Source: Bolinopsis microptera (lineage: Eukaryota > Ctenophora > Tentaculata > Lobata > Bolinopsidae). Taken from it: a DNA stretch of 60,000 nucleotides. The stretch spans positions 3,555,375-3,615,374 of the forward strand of contig NC_087072.1 of NCBI RefSeq assembly GCF_026151205.1, in the 5' to 3' direction. Shown piece after piece: positions 10,871 to 23,093 of the stretch. The notes beneath the pieces are model-generated. The model did not search any database. It was not told where the DNA came from and was given only the letters and a program-made list of their open reading frames with translations. Positions within the stretch are counted from its first letter, which is position 1; every line of letters begins with the position of its first letter. The position numbers and the translations under genes were made by a program.

Positions 10871-11759
10871 GTGAAAGACCTTCAATTTAAAAAATATAAC
10901 CTCATCGAATATTTTGAAATGGCCACAACCCATTTAAATATTTTAGTTTCTCTTATTCCGTCACATCTTACTATACATTTCTAACAGAGTAATCGTATAG
11001 TATCAATTAAACCAATTCAGTATCAACAAACCACGATAAACTATGTAGAAGATAAGAGGTATGTCACAAATAGAGCCGACTCTAGAGGAAAAAGCATATG
11101 ATAAAAACGATAGGAAATAGTATGAATGGGTACTCCACATCAAAGAGAATACATGAAAACATAGTTAGTAATCAAATTACACATCAAAAAGATAACCAAA
11201 TAGGGTGAAAAGGAGTTTCGAAATGCGACAATAATACTGAAAAACAACCTAGGTATTCTTGTGACAATATGACAGTATTTGCTTTAGCGCTCGATTTTCA
11301 TACCACGGTGTAAATATTCGAAAATATGCGCGGCGCACCTAAAATTTTGGTTCCATTAAACATGAATTTTTTGGTCAAAATTATATTAAATATACTTTAA
11401 TTAATTGTTATTACAAGATATAAGTTTAAAAATTTTCAAAATATAGCATATAAGTACCAAAAATAAATTGCGCGCAAAAAAGTCAAAATTTTTACCACTT
11501 TTTTGGATTTTTACCTCAGAACAAATAGAGGGATTTGTTTTATTTTTACACAATCTTGTGCGGCTGTCTTTTAGCTATCTTCATGCAAGTTTTGCCGACA
11601 TACCAACAAAATTAACTTGCTCAAAATATCAAAAAACATGGTTTTTTGGCCTATTTTTGGCCCAAAAATCGGTTTTTTGCAATTTTACCCCAGAACAATC
11701 AGTCCAATCATTTTAAAACCACTTTCAATCGATTCTACGGTCAAAAATACGTCTAGTAA
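10871..11759. other. gene-free stretch
   Basis: AT-rich; short open frames only. Around 11630-11690 there is low-complexity TTTTTGGCC/CCAAAAA sequence. No function is assigned. Confidence 0.4.
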
Positions 11760-11761
11760 GG

Positions 11762-11931
11762 TGTATCTGGGGTCCCTAGCGTATCGAGCAGACAATGCCC
11801 GTAAGAGCCTCTACTAGGGGGACTCCCAACCCACCGCTTCGGCGGGTAGTTGATGCACCGATCACAAGCAAGAGCCACTTTGGTCTACTTGCTGTGAGGT
11901 GTCTCAGCTACATGGGTTGGGGGTCCCCCCT
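11762..11931 (+). repeat. GC-rich foldback element with a UUCG-type hairpin
   Basis: Positions 11817-11833 and 11913-11929 form a 17-bp inverted pair with one mismatch (GGGGACTCCCAACCCA type). Inside are CCGC-TTCG-GCGG, a classic UUCG-tetraloop stem at about 11834-11846, and a second stem AGCAAG...CTTGCT. A preceding CTGGGGTCCCTAG segment can pair with the same left arm. Positions 11797-11816 are shared with the foldback at 1409-1480. It may be a MITE, a SINE fragment or a structured RNA; no promoter or target duplication was established. Confidence 0.6.
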
Positions 11932-12331
11932 TTTTTTCTTTTTTTTTGTCTATTTACGATTAACGACGATAAAAAATCATTTATTCTCTCTATAAGAGGA
12001 GAAAGAGGGATAAAAAGTGGTAGTATAGTTAAAATAAGATTTTTATTGAATTTTTATCTAGGGTTATTGTTATATTATGTGTATATTGTTTGAATAATTT
12101 CTCTTTATTCTCTCTAATAAATCACTTCACAATTTTCTGACATAGACAAGAATCCAGGATTGAAGTTACATGTTTGGCTTGAACCTGTTGTTTTGTCAAA
12201 GCCACCAGGCCCTTAATTATAGACATGGAATAATCATTTTCCATTCATAGATCATCATGTTTCGTGTATTTCCTTTGCCTGACTGTCCTGTCACCTGTTA
12301 GTACGTAATTTGTAACCCACTGTTGCATAGA

Positions 12332-15300
12332 ATGGAAAAGGAATTTAAAGCTGCTAGGAAAAAGATAAGGATCCATCTCAAGGCTGCAGAGTTCGAAAAT
12401 GCTCTTTTAGTTTGCAAGGTTTGTTTTTTACCAATATATTGAATGACAATCTTTCGATTTTTATCACGTAATAATTTAGGGGGAGGGCAGGTCACAGGGT
12501 ATTTAAATGGTTACGCTAGTAGAATTGTGACATTAGCTATAAAACTGTAAGTGGCGGGGGAGAGGTGGTTAAAAAAGGAAACAAAAGAATTACATATGAA
12601 CGACCCTTAAAACATAAATCATTTCAGGAACTGATATCACGTGATGTTCATTCAGCAGAGATTTTCTACTATCAAGGACTTTGTTACTACCGTTTACAGC
12701 AGCTTCCAACGGCTGTACTATCTTATGAACGAGCACTTTCCATTGATGCAAATTACTTAGATGCACTGAAGGGCCTAAGTCTTTGTATGCTCAATGCTGA
12801 TGATGATAGGGCACCTCCCCAGGTACTGAAAACAGAGATTTAGCTGATTAATGTTATTAAAACCAACAAAATTTTGCTGACCTAAACTTGTTGGTGTGAC
12901 TGATTGCCTGGAACAGATCTATTCATAACTACTGAAATGTTTCAGAAAAAGCTTTCAGTGCTAAAGAAGCTTCTCGAAGTGGATCCCGAAATAAAAAATG
13001 CTGAACCAATGAAAAAACAGATCAGTCTCTGTCACTGGAAGGTAGCTGAATATGATCTTTCTTTTCGTAAGTTGCAGAATTGAGAAACTAACACCTAATA
13101 TTCACCTGAATAAATTTGAGATCAATTAAGTTGTAAAACAAAGTTATTTAGACATATGACCAGCGTTAGATTCTCAAGTTCAGCTAAAATGTATATTAAC
13201 TGACAATCATATATATAATTTACATTAAACACTGACATATATTTCTTACAGAGACTCTGTTATGTTTATCCCTTGATCATGCGAGGGAAGTACAGCGAAT
13301 AATGTTCACTGAGGTCTCCAAAACGAACAGCGCTCTATGCTACAAGCAACTTCATTTCATACTTGCCAAGGATAAGGTTAATTTCGTAATAATCTCTTTT
13401 ATACTTTAATCTTTCAACTTAATCTGGGGCTAAAGATTGAGCTCTAGGCATACTGTGCCTCAGTAAAAACGTTTCATTCTAGCTTATCATATATTTATCC
13501 TTTTTCAGGATCTTATGCCCACCAGCAACAAAATGAAATTCTACTATGAGTACGGATCATTTTTGAATGAGCAAGGAGAAGATCCCAAAGATCTAATAAA
13601 CTTGATGGTCTCTAATCTTGATTTCTACAGACAGAATGGTGAGTAAAAACAATGGTACCTCAATGACGAAAAACCTGGTAAAAAATGTTGTAAGTGTCAC
13701 AATATTACATACTTTTTACTAAAAACATAGCAAACAAACAAGTAAACCAAAATGCCCAAATTTAATAAAAGTTTCTCAGTTAGAGTAGATTCCAGTGGAG
13801 GCTCCATAGGATCAGACGAGACAGGAGTACAAGTTACCCCTAATACCGAAGAGTGGTGGCCTTCTCAAACACTGTCAGCTCAGCTGTGGATTATATGGGA
13901 TCAAATAAGCGACTGGAACGGCTCTCCTAAGCTTCAAATTCCGTACGGTTTCAATAATAATGTTTTCACAGCTAGGCTGTGGTCAATGTTTTTTGTTCAA
14001 AATTTAAAAAATGTATTCTATTTCTATCACTGATTTCATCAATTCTTCGAACACATCTACTTTCTACGAGCGGGTTTTCTAGTTTTGCTATATTTCAGAG
14101 AGGATGTTAGCGTCTCACTAGAAGACACTTCACTGATCCTAAGAAAAGACAAATGTACTGCTAAAACGATCTTCCATCTGTTACAAGATCTGGACTATGA
14201 CAAATGTCAGGACGTTATAGACCTGTGCACTGGTGACATGATGAACAATGCCACGTGTAGCCATTATAACAGCACGTGCAGCTTCCATGACGAGATTTGT
14301 ACTGTGCACGATGGTAACCCTACTGTCATGTTTTTGAGAAGTGTGGCTCGTACCACTATCAGGAAAGACGTCGAGAAAATACCTGACAATTTAGCGTGAG
14401 TCTTCTTAATTTGTTTTATCTTTAGCTTAACCAGGGATTTAATTATCATATTATTAATATAATATGTTGATTGTTGTATCATATGTTGGTGTATTGGTTG
14501 TTCATTATTTATTTGTAGGCTCACGACCATTATAGGTGGTGCTGAATTTCATGAATCCTGTATGTGAAACATTAAAAGTATACCGATTAATTTCCCTTAT
14601 TTTCAGAATCCTAGAGAAGATTCTGCAAGAAAGGCCGACTTATCACAACAGTTCGCTACTGAAACTAGTTGCGAGGTTCCGATGTTATGTGATCCACACT
14701 TTCAACCTTCCCAATGACCTCGTTTACTTGAAGGAGTGTGCCCTTCAGGACCCTATTATAGAGGCTTGGTTAGCCCTTATGAAAAACTCAACTACTATAC
14801 TCACCTGCGAACATGTGAGTTTTATTTCAGTAAAAAACTCTGATTTATTTTACCACGAAAAATCATCTTCTGGTTATGAACAAATCCTTTTATCTGCTTG
14901 TAATGTAACAAGTCCTAATAAAATGAACTAATCTATTCAGCCCCACCCGATGGTCGATGCAGTAAAACAGTACATTAAGAAAAACACAGACAGACACGTG
15001 AACATCGAGAAGTTACTCTCGGTCAGAGCCGCTCATCCTAAAAACTTTACCTACTCTACACTTCTTCTGAAGGTTTTATAAAATTTCTTAGAATCTAAAT
15101 GACATAAATTTCAATTCGATGTTTCACGTTTTTGTAAACTTCATTTCACTTTTTGTTTCAAAGATAATGTGGATTCTGAAAAGGGTATTATTCGGTATCA
15201 AAAATATTAGTAACGTTACAACGTTACAACGCTATTGCGACAATAATCTTCCTATTAATCACATGTTCTGTACGTGTTATAAACACATCCATTTGTTAGG

Positions 15301-18165
15301 TGTTAAAAAAGGAAGTGGAGGAAGGGGAATATGACAAAAGTGAATTTGAGAAGATTGTCAACAAGTGTTATGTTAACGACAAGAAGAATCCCACCATACT
15401 CTTTTACCTAGGCGACATTTCCCGAGTTAGTGTACAAATATTTCAAAAACAAAAACATATCTCATTATTATGTATTGACGAGAGTTTTAATTCTGGGATT
15501 ACTTTTAAGAACAATGTCAGTGTTCAAAAGAGTACATTAGGCACATAAACGTAAACATTGTTTTACAGGAGCAGCATAAAGATCCCATAGCAGCAGCGAG
15601 ATATTACGAGAAATCAATAAGAATCAGTGGTAGCTTGGATGTGTTGAAACTTCTAGATTCACTCCCTCAAACAGACGATATGATCAAAGAACTCAATATC
15701 AAGAGTCATGACCATATACTAAAGGTACGTACGGTAATATGCAATATGAACTGTTTCAGTTTTTATTTTTCCTCGGTTTTTATGAAAACGTAAGTGTAAC
15801 ATAAATTAATACCTGGATAAGGTATAACGACGTTTTAAAATTCACTAAGTAAACCTTAGTTTTAATACCCAGTTTCTTTCAGACGTCGCGTGACCACAAG
15901 TTGCATGTAAGACTGGCAATGTTGCACACTAACAAACCCAACCAAGCTATAAAGCAGCTTCAGCAGGCTCTTAAGATATCCCCGGTTAGTACTTTATTCA
16001 ACAACACTAACTTGTTATTATAAAAGTTCCTCTCTTTTTTCAAACTCTTTACTGTATTGCTCTCTTATCTGTAATAGTTGTACACGTTATCTATATCGGT
16101 TATACCGATAGTACATTTAACATTATTGTAACTGTTTTAAACACAACCCTATCACCCAGGACGCGTTAACATTAGAACTGCTAGCAGAAAAGTACCTGTC
16201 ATTAGGCAAGTACAGATCAGCCTACAAGTCGTACAGTAAAGCGGCCGAGCTGGAGCCTACCTCTTACAGACAGTACAGTTTAGCAGCCATACTCTCCAAC
16301 TAGGTCGTCCTAATGAAGCTCTAGTTCTGTTCCAGGAGGTTCTGGAGAGCAACAGATCGTACGGGCCAGCTCTGCTAGGCTGTGTTAAATCTGTGTACCA
16401 GTTAGCTGTTAACTGTGTTCTCCACTCTGCTAGGTACGCTCACGCTGTGTCCCTTGCTAATCAGTGTGTTCAGTACCTAGATCAGGTGCTGCACTTTGAA
16501 CCGAGGTGGTCTGTTACCTGGAAGTATTTGGGGGATGTTTGTCTGCTGTTAGTGCAACTCAGGGACTCTACACTCACTCTACCTAACAATATAAAGACTG
16601 CTCTAGATGTTGAGGGGCAGGAGATATCGGATAAAGGTCTGGTTACTTTAGCAGTTAAATCTTACAACAAAGGATTGGAACTGGAGCCTGGTTGTTCTGA
16701 GTATCTATTAGATCTAACGAGATCATATCTAGAACTGGCAGGATACCAAGAGGAGTACCTGTTGCACGCGCTGACCCTCGCTAAACGCGCTGTTCGTCTC
16801 AGACCACGTGACCACCTGGCATGGAACATGCTCGGAGCTGTATGTATAAAGCGGAAGGTATACAACCTGGCTCAACACGCCCACATCAAGTCTCTCATGC
16901 TCAATAAGGACGATAACCCTGCAGCCTGGACCAACTTGGGCTTACTCTACATGTTGAATAATGAGTTCCAGCTTGCTAACCAGTGTTACTCAGAAGCACA
17001 AAGTAATGATCCCAAGTACGCGCAGTGCTGGGTTGCCATGGCGTACCTTGCCCGTCAGATGGGCTACGAGGACGAAGCTGGGAGGATTTTCAAGGACCTG
17101 ATTCAAGACAGAGAGAGAAGAACAACAGTTGAAGGTACGCTGGAGTACACGGTTAAGTTCTGTGCGAGTGAAATGAGTACTGAAATGATACACGAGGTAC
17201 TGACATTGACTACTCGGTGTTCTTATCTGAAACACTCAGCTGATTGGCTACTTTTCAACATATCAGGAGTGTTGAGCGAACAGCTAGACCTCCACAAACA
17301 AGCTCTTCAGCACTATGTAAAGGCAACCACTCTAGCCCCTACAACTGAAGTAAGGGTGGAACTGAAACGGAACATTGACAGAGTGCAGTGTAAACTGGGC
17401 AACTACTCCACTCTAAATGAGAACAATCACAGCTTGTGGCTGGCACTGGCTCATATGAAACGAGGGCAGTATGGAATGGCATCTAGTATTCTAGACAGCA
17501 TGTCTGGTAATGAAGGTGCTGCTCAGTTGGATGTGAGCGTATTCCAGGCTGTTCTCTGTTGGATATCAGAAGATATGAAGTCAATATCTAAACACCTGCC
17601 GACCACTAGTAGTGATGTCTCACAAGTTATTAAATGTCTCATGTTGTCTGTAGATCCGCCAAAAGAACTTCGCAGCTCTATTAATTCCAAAGACTCTGAT
17701 CTCCAGGCCAAGTTCGCCTGCCTTTCCCTGAAACTTCAGTTGCAGTCTGACTCTTCACCTTCAACTGCAATAACAGAGATGTTTTCTAAGATTAACGCCA
17801 TACCAGTCAACTCTAAAGAAAGTCAGTACCTGCTAGCCAAGTATCTTATTATCCACCAAATTGAAATGAGCAGAGCCCGGCAGATATTAGAAAGACTGAT
17901 GAAACTCGGTGCTCTGAGGGAAGATATATTCGAGCTATATTTGGAGGGTGTTATGTGTGATGTGTCACGTGGTGTTACTGACATGGACACTGACAAAAAC
18001 TCTGGTAGTAATGGGACAGATAAGACCACTGATAACGGTGACACTGGGAGCGGGGAAACTGATAGTGATGAAGATATTATCAGAAAATATACTCTCAAAT
18101 CTTACCACATGTTTCCATGGAGACAGAATTCTAAGTCACTTTTTCAGCGCTATATAACATCTTAA
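12332..18165 (+). CDS. SKIC3: SKI complex scaffold SKIC3 (TTC37), TPR protein, one frameshift
   Basis: Exons: 12332-12418, 12628-12822, 12946-13066, 13252-13376, 13509-13638, 14101-14395, 14607-14814, 14941-15072, 15300-15425, 15569-15724, 15883-15984, 16160-18165. The first eleven join in frame (559 codons) through GT..AG introns. SKIC3 is the tetratricopeptide scaffold that holds the SKI2 helicase and WD40 subunits and feeds mRNA to the cytoplasmic exosome. The N terminus (KAARKKIRIHL...FENALLVCK) and the segment AWNMLGAVC...NLAQHAHIKS...AWTNLGLLYM match conserved SKIC3 regions, and repeated TPR signatures run throughout. Exon 12 shifts frame near 16285-16297: upstream reads SYRQYSLAA, downstream LQLGRPNEALVLFQ, consistent with one missing base. 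Restored length would be about 1,228 residues, shorter than vertebrate SKIC3. The last about 100 residues include an acidic Ser/Thr/Asp/Gly-rich stretch. Confidence 0.88.
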
Positions 18166-18371
18166 TTTAATATTACATTAAGATCGACATTTATGTTATT
18201 ATTTCCATTTTGGGAAGTTTGTATTTGTTAGATTGTTACTGGAGCAGAAATAACAATTTTTACTGTGATCTCTTTAAAGTAACTATTGTGTTGGGGATAT
18301 TTATACTTTTCAGATGCAATTTTTCAATGTTTAAGTTTTTGAGTTTTATTGAATATCGTGTTATTTATACA
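18166..18371. other. presumed SKIC3 3' UTR
   Basis: AT-rich sequence between the SKIC3 stop and the left terminal repeat of the 3.4-kb element. No canonical polyadenylation signal was confidently placed. Confidence 0.4.
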
Positions 18372-18549
18372 TATATGGACACGTTCATAAAAAAGATGAA
18401 ATTCAGCCAAAATTTGTTAACTGTGATTTTTGTGTCTTCTTATCAAAATGAGAAACATGATAATCATCCCATGGTTAAGTTAAACGTTCAAATTTTGCAA
18501 TGCTGAAATCGCCAAATAATTTTTTTCCTTAGTTACGGAGTGATAGTCG

Positions 18550-19570
18550 TTTAGTTTGGGGCTCTGAAAATAACACAAAAGTCACAAAATTTCTATTTTT
18601 GGTTTAACACAACCTCTATTATGGGGCCTATTTTTCATTTTGTATGGTCAATATTGATAGTACAAGTTCTTATCAGTCATATGATACGATTCTACACGTT
18701 TTTATTCGTTAAGAGGGTCAATTTAGCACAATAATCACATTTCAATGCAAAAAATGGCAGATTTTCAGAGGTGAATTTGAAGTGCTTAATTCACTAATTG
18801 GATATTAAAATGTTGCTAGATGTCATCGTGTGTGTATACATTCTTGAGTTTCGTGATTCTGCTTGCCAAAGTGGGGCTAAATTCCACACAATAATCACAT
18901 TTCTGTGTAGTGTGTTACTAGGCAGTAAATTTGTCAGTACTTCGTGTGTTTGTTTTTGTTTACCGTGTTTTAGGTTTTGAACTGCTGCTATGTATCATGA
19001 ATTTGACTAAACACTTTAAATAGTAATCTGAATTGAAAACTGTAACACCAGGCAAAAACTTAACACGAAAATCACATATTTAAAGTTACTGTGACTATCA
19101 ACTTCCTGTTCAGGCCCATTTATCGTACATTTTTTCATTGCTCTTTGGTCTATATCTCTTATTGAGACCATTTTAGACTTGAAAAGTTGGTTTCAATCGA
19201 TAATCGGTCAATTTTTAGCACAATAATCACACAAGATAAAGTCCTAACTTATTTTCTATTCTTGTAGTTTTCAAGTCAAGTGTGATATTTGAAGCGGAAA
19301 TCGGTTTTGAAGCTATCAAAATCGTTTATAATTGATTAATGAACAATAGTGTCAGGCATGATGACAAAAAAGGCCGACTTTGAACACAAAAATCACGTAT
19401 AAAAGGCGATTGTGACTATCTAATTGCAGTTTCAGCCCATTAACGATTATGTATGCGTTTTCTATGCTATCAAATCTTTTTCTTGAGACAATTTTAGACC
19501 TGAAAAGTTCATTGAAATCGATATTCGGTCAATTATTGGCACAATAATCACACGAAAAAATCTCGACCTA
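18550..19570 (+). repeat. degenerate tandem repeat, about 160-bp period (330-bp dimer)
   Basis: The motif CACAATAATCACA or a close variant recurs at about 18565, 18727, 18886, 19062, 19217, 19384 and 19539, spaced 155-176 bp. The stretches 19087-19230 and 19418-19552 are clearly homologous: GTGACTATC..., CAGCCCATT..., GACAATTTTAGACCTGAAAA, ...ATCGGTCAAT. The basic period is therefore about 330 bp made of two half-units. Such arrays often lie inside DNA transposons as subterminal transposase-binding repeats, but that role is inferred. Confidence 0.7.
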
Positions 19571-20472
19571 TTTGCTGAACCACAGAGTTAATTTTATTCT
19601 GCGTTCTATATCATCAACTTTTATTGTCTCTAGTTAATGAAGGAGTTTCGGCATGTGTGCTGTGCCCAGCTCAAGATTTATGCGAGATTGCGAGCCGGAC
19701 TCATCGCACAAAATTTGTAAATAAATGAGGAAACAGAAAAAGTTTAACTTAAAAGTTGAGGTAATTAGGAACTTAACATGTATTTTATACTCTTAACGTG
19801 TATTTTATCACTTGTTTATAGCGTGAAAACTTCGACGTAACGCGCGCGAGATTTTTGCCAGATTTTTGCGAGTTTCGTTTAAATCTCATAGCTAGGCTCA
19901 CGATATCGTGAGATTCTCTGCGAGATTTCGGCACCCTCTTTCAGCACTACATATTCGGTCGCGCGCTTGCATTTTCATCGCTTTTCAGCGTGTTTATTCA
20001 TTGTACTGTCTAAGTCTTAAAGGATACTAGTTGTTATAAGATCAAGATTCACAGTGGTTACTATAGTTACCATGGTTACCATTAAAGGAGGTACTATTCC
20101 TGGCTACAGTCTACTCAATCTTTCTCAGAATATACTTGATACTGCCATAGGCATAGTGAATTAAAAGTTTGAGAAAGGGTCTCTTCAACTGGAGAACTGA
20201 CTTATTAATCCTAGCAGGTAATTAACTCTGGATCCTCATCACATTGATTCCATTCTAAATTCTAGCCATAAACAAAACAAACATTACCAGATAACTCCGT
20301 TTACAATAATTTGACATGTTCCAGTGTGAACGAGGCCTTCCCCGGACAAATCCTTAAATGCCAGTCTTCTCTTGATCTTAGTTCTCTAGATGAAGTACGA
20401 ACAGTATAATCTATCGGATAACGTATATAACAAGGTGCTCTGATGATAATTTTAGTAAAATAATTAATAATT

Positions 20473-20560
20473 GCCAAAAGAATGACCGCTGATGAGACTC
20501 GAACCCGAGTCAACTGCTTGGCGAGCGCGCCCTGAACCATCGGGCTACGTGAGGCTTACT
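20473..20560 (-). tRNA. tRNA-like sequence (tRNA pseudogene or SINE head)
   Basis: On the minus strand the segment reads with a D-arm-like GCCC-GATGGTTCA-GGGC and a B-box-like GGTTCGAGTCT preceded by GACTC, so GACTC/GAGTC can pair. The anticodon arm does not fold cleanly and the acceptor ends do not pair well. It lies inside a TIR element, so a degraded tRNA-derived SINE or tRNA pseudogene is more likely than a functional tRNA. Confidence 0.45.
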
Positions 20561-21934
20561 ATAATTACAATATGTAACATAATATAATTCATAAAAATAC
20601 GCACGTAAATTTTTCGTTATTCATGGATCCAATAACAGTGACATACTTTTCGCTTACAAAGGGACTCGCGAAATCTTTTTAAATAGAAAATAATTAGTGG
20701 GGCAAGAAATTGCAGGCTGGAGGGGGGGGGGGGGTGGGTGGGGAGTACATTTCGCCACTACACGTGACACGTGAAAATCGCACTTCTAGTGTCAAAATCC
20801 AATCTCATCGCACTTTTTTTAGAATCTTGATAGGGGGTGCTGTGTGATATTTGAGTCAACAGTGGCACCAACTTACCAGTTTTAACGTTTTTTAACAGCA
20901 ATTTCAGATCGATTTTATAGTTCTATGATACAACACAGTTGGTCTTTCTCTATCATACATATTGCAATTTATTGGATTTAATTTAACCAATTGATGTGAT
21001 TTTATTGTCTGAAACAAGCCCTATATCACTTGAACATAAGATAGGAGAATCAAACAAGCTAAGATTCATCATTTATATTCTATTTCAGAAGATAATTAAG
21101 TGACGATGGCAAATTTGAGAAATAAACTCAATCTCTCGCATTTCAAACTTTCAAACGTGATAAATGTGTTTTATATGTAGCCTTACATGCTCAGAACAGT
21201 CTAAGATAATTTCAAATGTAGCAAAACAAAATAGTAACAGTCTAAATGTCTAATTATGAGTCTAGAAAAATGATTAAAACTTTGTTTTAAAATTAGATGT
21301 GATTTTTGTGTCGATTGTGACCGTTTAACAGAAAATAATTGATTAATTTCTTGCTTGCGCCATATTTTGAGCTGTAGAAAATTGTTTCTGAACTTTGATA
21401 TTGGCTATCTATCGTTAAAAACGTTAATTTCCCCAAATTTGGCCATATTGTGATTTTTTTGCTCTATCTCAGCCATTTATATGTGACTCTCTGACCCTTT
21501 ATCGCTTAACTTACCTAAAAGTGTGTATTAAACACCTTCAAGTACGTTGCACAACAATCTGGTTTTAAATGAATGGGTGAGTGGCTTCCAAAGTCACAAA
21601 AGTGAGTTTTGTGTCATAACTTGCCCAAATATCAATATTTGTTAATTATTCTGCCAACATAGCCTTCATTATGTAAAAACAAGCATATTCTGAAAGTTTG
21701 GTTGAAGTTGGTCAATATTAAGGTTCATTTTTGACAAAAAACAAATTTTGGCTAAAAAAATTGAGAGCTGAATTGCACCTTTTTTATGAACGTGTCCATA
21801 TAATGAAATCTGTCGACTCTGATACATATTGCTTTATGATCTATTGGATAAAAAGTTGATATAATTTTTTCAGATATGCTCATCATTACTTTTTCTATTA
21901 TGATTATCCTGTTCAGGTCAATGAGTTATGTTAC

Positions 21935-22480
21935 ATGGATAAAATAGAAGAGTTACAGGCAAAGAAAAGAAAGGCAGAAACAATTGGACTAATACTGCAA
22001 ACAAGAAGATTACAAAAAGAGAAAGAGAGAAAAGATCAAGTAGATTGTGCGATCAAAAAAGAACCATCGTATTCTTGTGATCAGATTGAATATCATGGTG
22101 AAGATCGAAATCAGTCCAGAGATATAAAGAGAGCTGAAGCAATTGGAAGAATACTACAGTTAAGAAGATTACAAAAAGAGGGAAAAGATAAAGTAGATTG
22201 TGCGATCAAAAAAGAACCTTTACTTTCATATGATCAGATTGAATATCATGATGAAAATATCAATAGTGAAAATACCAATAGTGAAAACATCACTGGTGTA
22301 AACATCAATGATACAGAACCAAATCCGTCCTGTGAAAAGGTGAAATTTGTGATTGAGACTGAGGGAAACATAGACAAAATCACAAAAGACTTTTTACACT
22401 CGTTGGGAGAGAACAGCAGCAGCTTTAAAATGAATGTAAAAATAGGTTTATTTAAATTTGAAATTAGCAATGATGATTGA
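21935..22480 (+). CDS. uncharacterised 181-aa protein with internal duplication
   Basis: An intronless frame from ATG to stop, not recognised as a known family. Residues 14-57 and 67-108 are a tandem duplication: each has an AE(T/A)IG-ILQ-RRLQKE helix, then VDCAIKKEP, then DQIEYH. The DNA of the two VDCAIKKEP stretches is nearly identical, so the duplication is recent or constrained. Each IKKE (40-43, 91-94) fits the psi-K-x-E SUMO-acceptor consensus. A Asn/Ser/Glu-rich linker (about 108-125) leads to a C-terminal segment rich in alternating hydrophobic residues (KVKFVIETEG...FKMNVKIGLFKFEI), possibly a small beta domain. The N-terminal half is strongly basic. A TTCAG lies 22 bp before the ATG. 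It directly follows the 3.4-kb TIR element. Confidence 0.6.
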   Translation: MDKIEELQAKKRKAETIGLILQTRRLQKEKERKDQVDCAIKKEPSYSCDQIEYHGEDRNQSRDIKRAEAIGRILQLRRLQKEGKDKVDCAIKKEPLLSYDQIEYHDENINSENTNSENITGVNINDTEPNPSCEKVKFVIETEGNIDKITKDFLHSLGENSSSFKMNVKIGLFKFEISNDD

Positions 22481-23093
22481 TATTGTTAAATGTTTTGGTT
22501 TACTCTTATCATTTTATATCCTAGCTAATTTGATCATGAGCTGGAGCCCTTTCTTAACTGTATTTTTTCCCAGATTTTAAAGTTAATGAATTGTATACTG
22601 GTATTGAAGAGATGTTAGAGCAGAGTGCTTATCATATTTATTAAACATTTCATCGTTACATTTTGAGTGTCAAGATATAAAGCTTAGACTAAAACTGGTT
22701 GAACAATTTTGTGTTGAATTTTTTTCAATTGAATCTTTGCAGTCTATATTAAAATCTGTTATATAATGTTCATGTAATCGGGTTTTGTATATGACCCCCA
22801 AAGAAAACCAAAGCATAATCAGTTGTATTTGATACACTTATTATTTTGTATAATATTATAATTTATATTAACCCAAGATGGGTCCTTACTCACCTCATTT
22901 AGCAGAACGAGTCCCAGTACTTTCAGTTTGGAATAAAAATAAAAATAAAAAAGACGAGACTTTAAAAAATCGACGATACATAATAATAATAATTAATAAT
23001 AGGCCACAGAAAAAAAACCAAGCAACCTATAAAATATAGTGACAGTGTAATGACTAATGGTGTGTATTGTAACGGTAATATCCGTGTATAGTA
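22481..23093. other. intergenic, 181-aa gene to YIPF6
   Basis: AT-rich, with an AATAAAAATAAAAATAAAA tract at about 22930-22950 and an AATAAT run near 22980-23000. It presumably holds the 3' UTR of the upstream gene and the YIPF6 promoter. No defined site was identified. Confidence 0.4.

Larger units (their letters stand above)
18372..21803. mobile_element. 3.4-kb non-autonomous TIR element
   Basis: The ends are inverted repeats: TATATGGACACGTTCATAAA from 18372 and its complement ending at 21803. Similarity extends about 35 bp to ATTCAGC and then to a shared CCAAAATTTGTT. Both ends abut TA, so a TA target duplication (as in Tc1/mariner-type elements) is possible. Inside, 18540-19570 is a degenerate tandem repeat, and complementary copies of its GTGATTTTTGTG motif occur near both ends (18422, 21299, 21448). 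No transposase frame was found. A tRNA-like segment lies inside at 20473-20560. Confidence 0.7.

Noticed and set aside
13752-14033. 93-aa ORF within SKIC3 as a coding exon
   Set aside because: It lies in the intron between exons 5 and 6, starts after an intact donor, and has no TPR-like sequence.
20473-20560. Functional tRNA gene
   Set aside because: The D and T arms are recognisable, but the anticodon and acceptor stems do not fold properly and the segment lies inside a mobile element.
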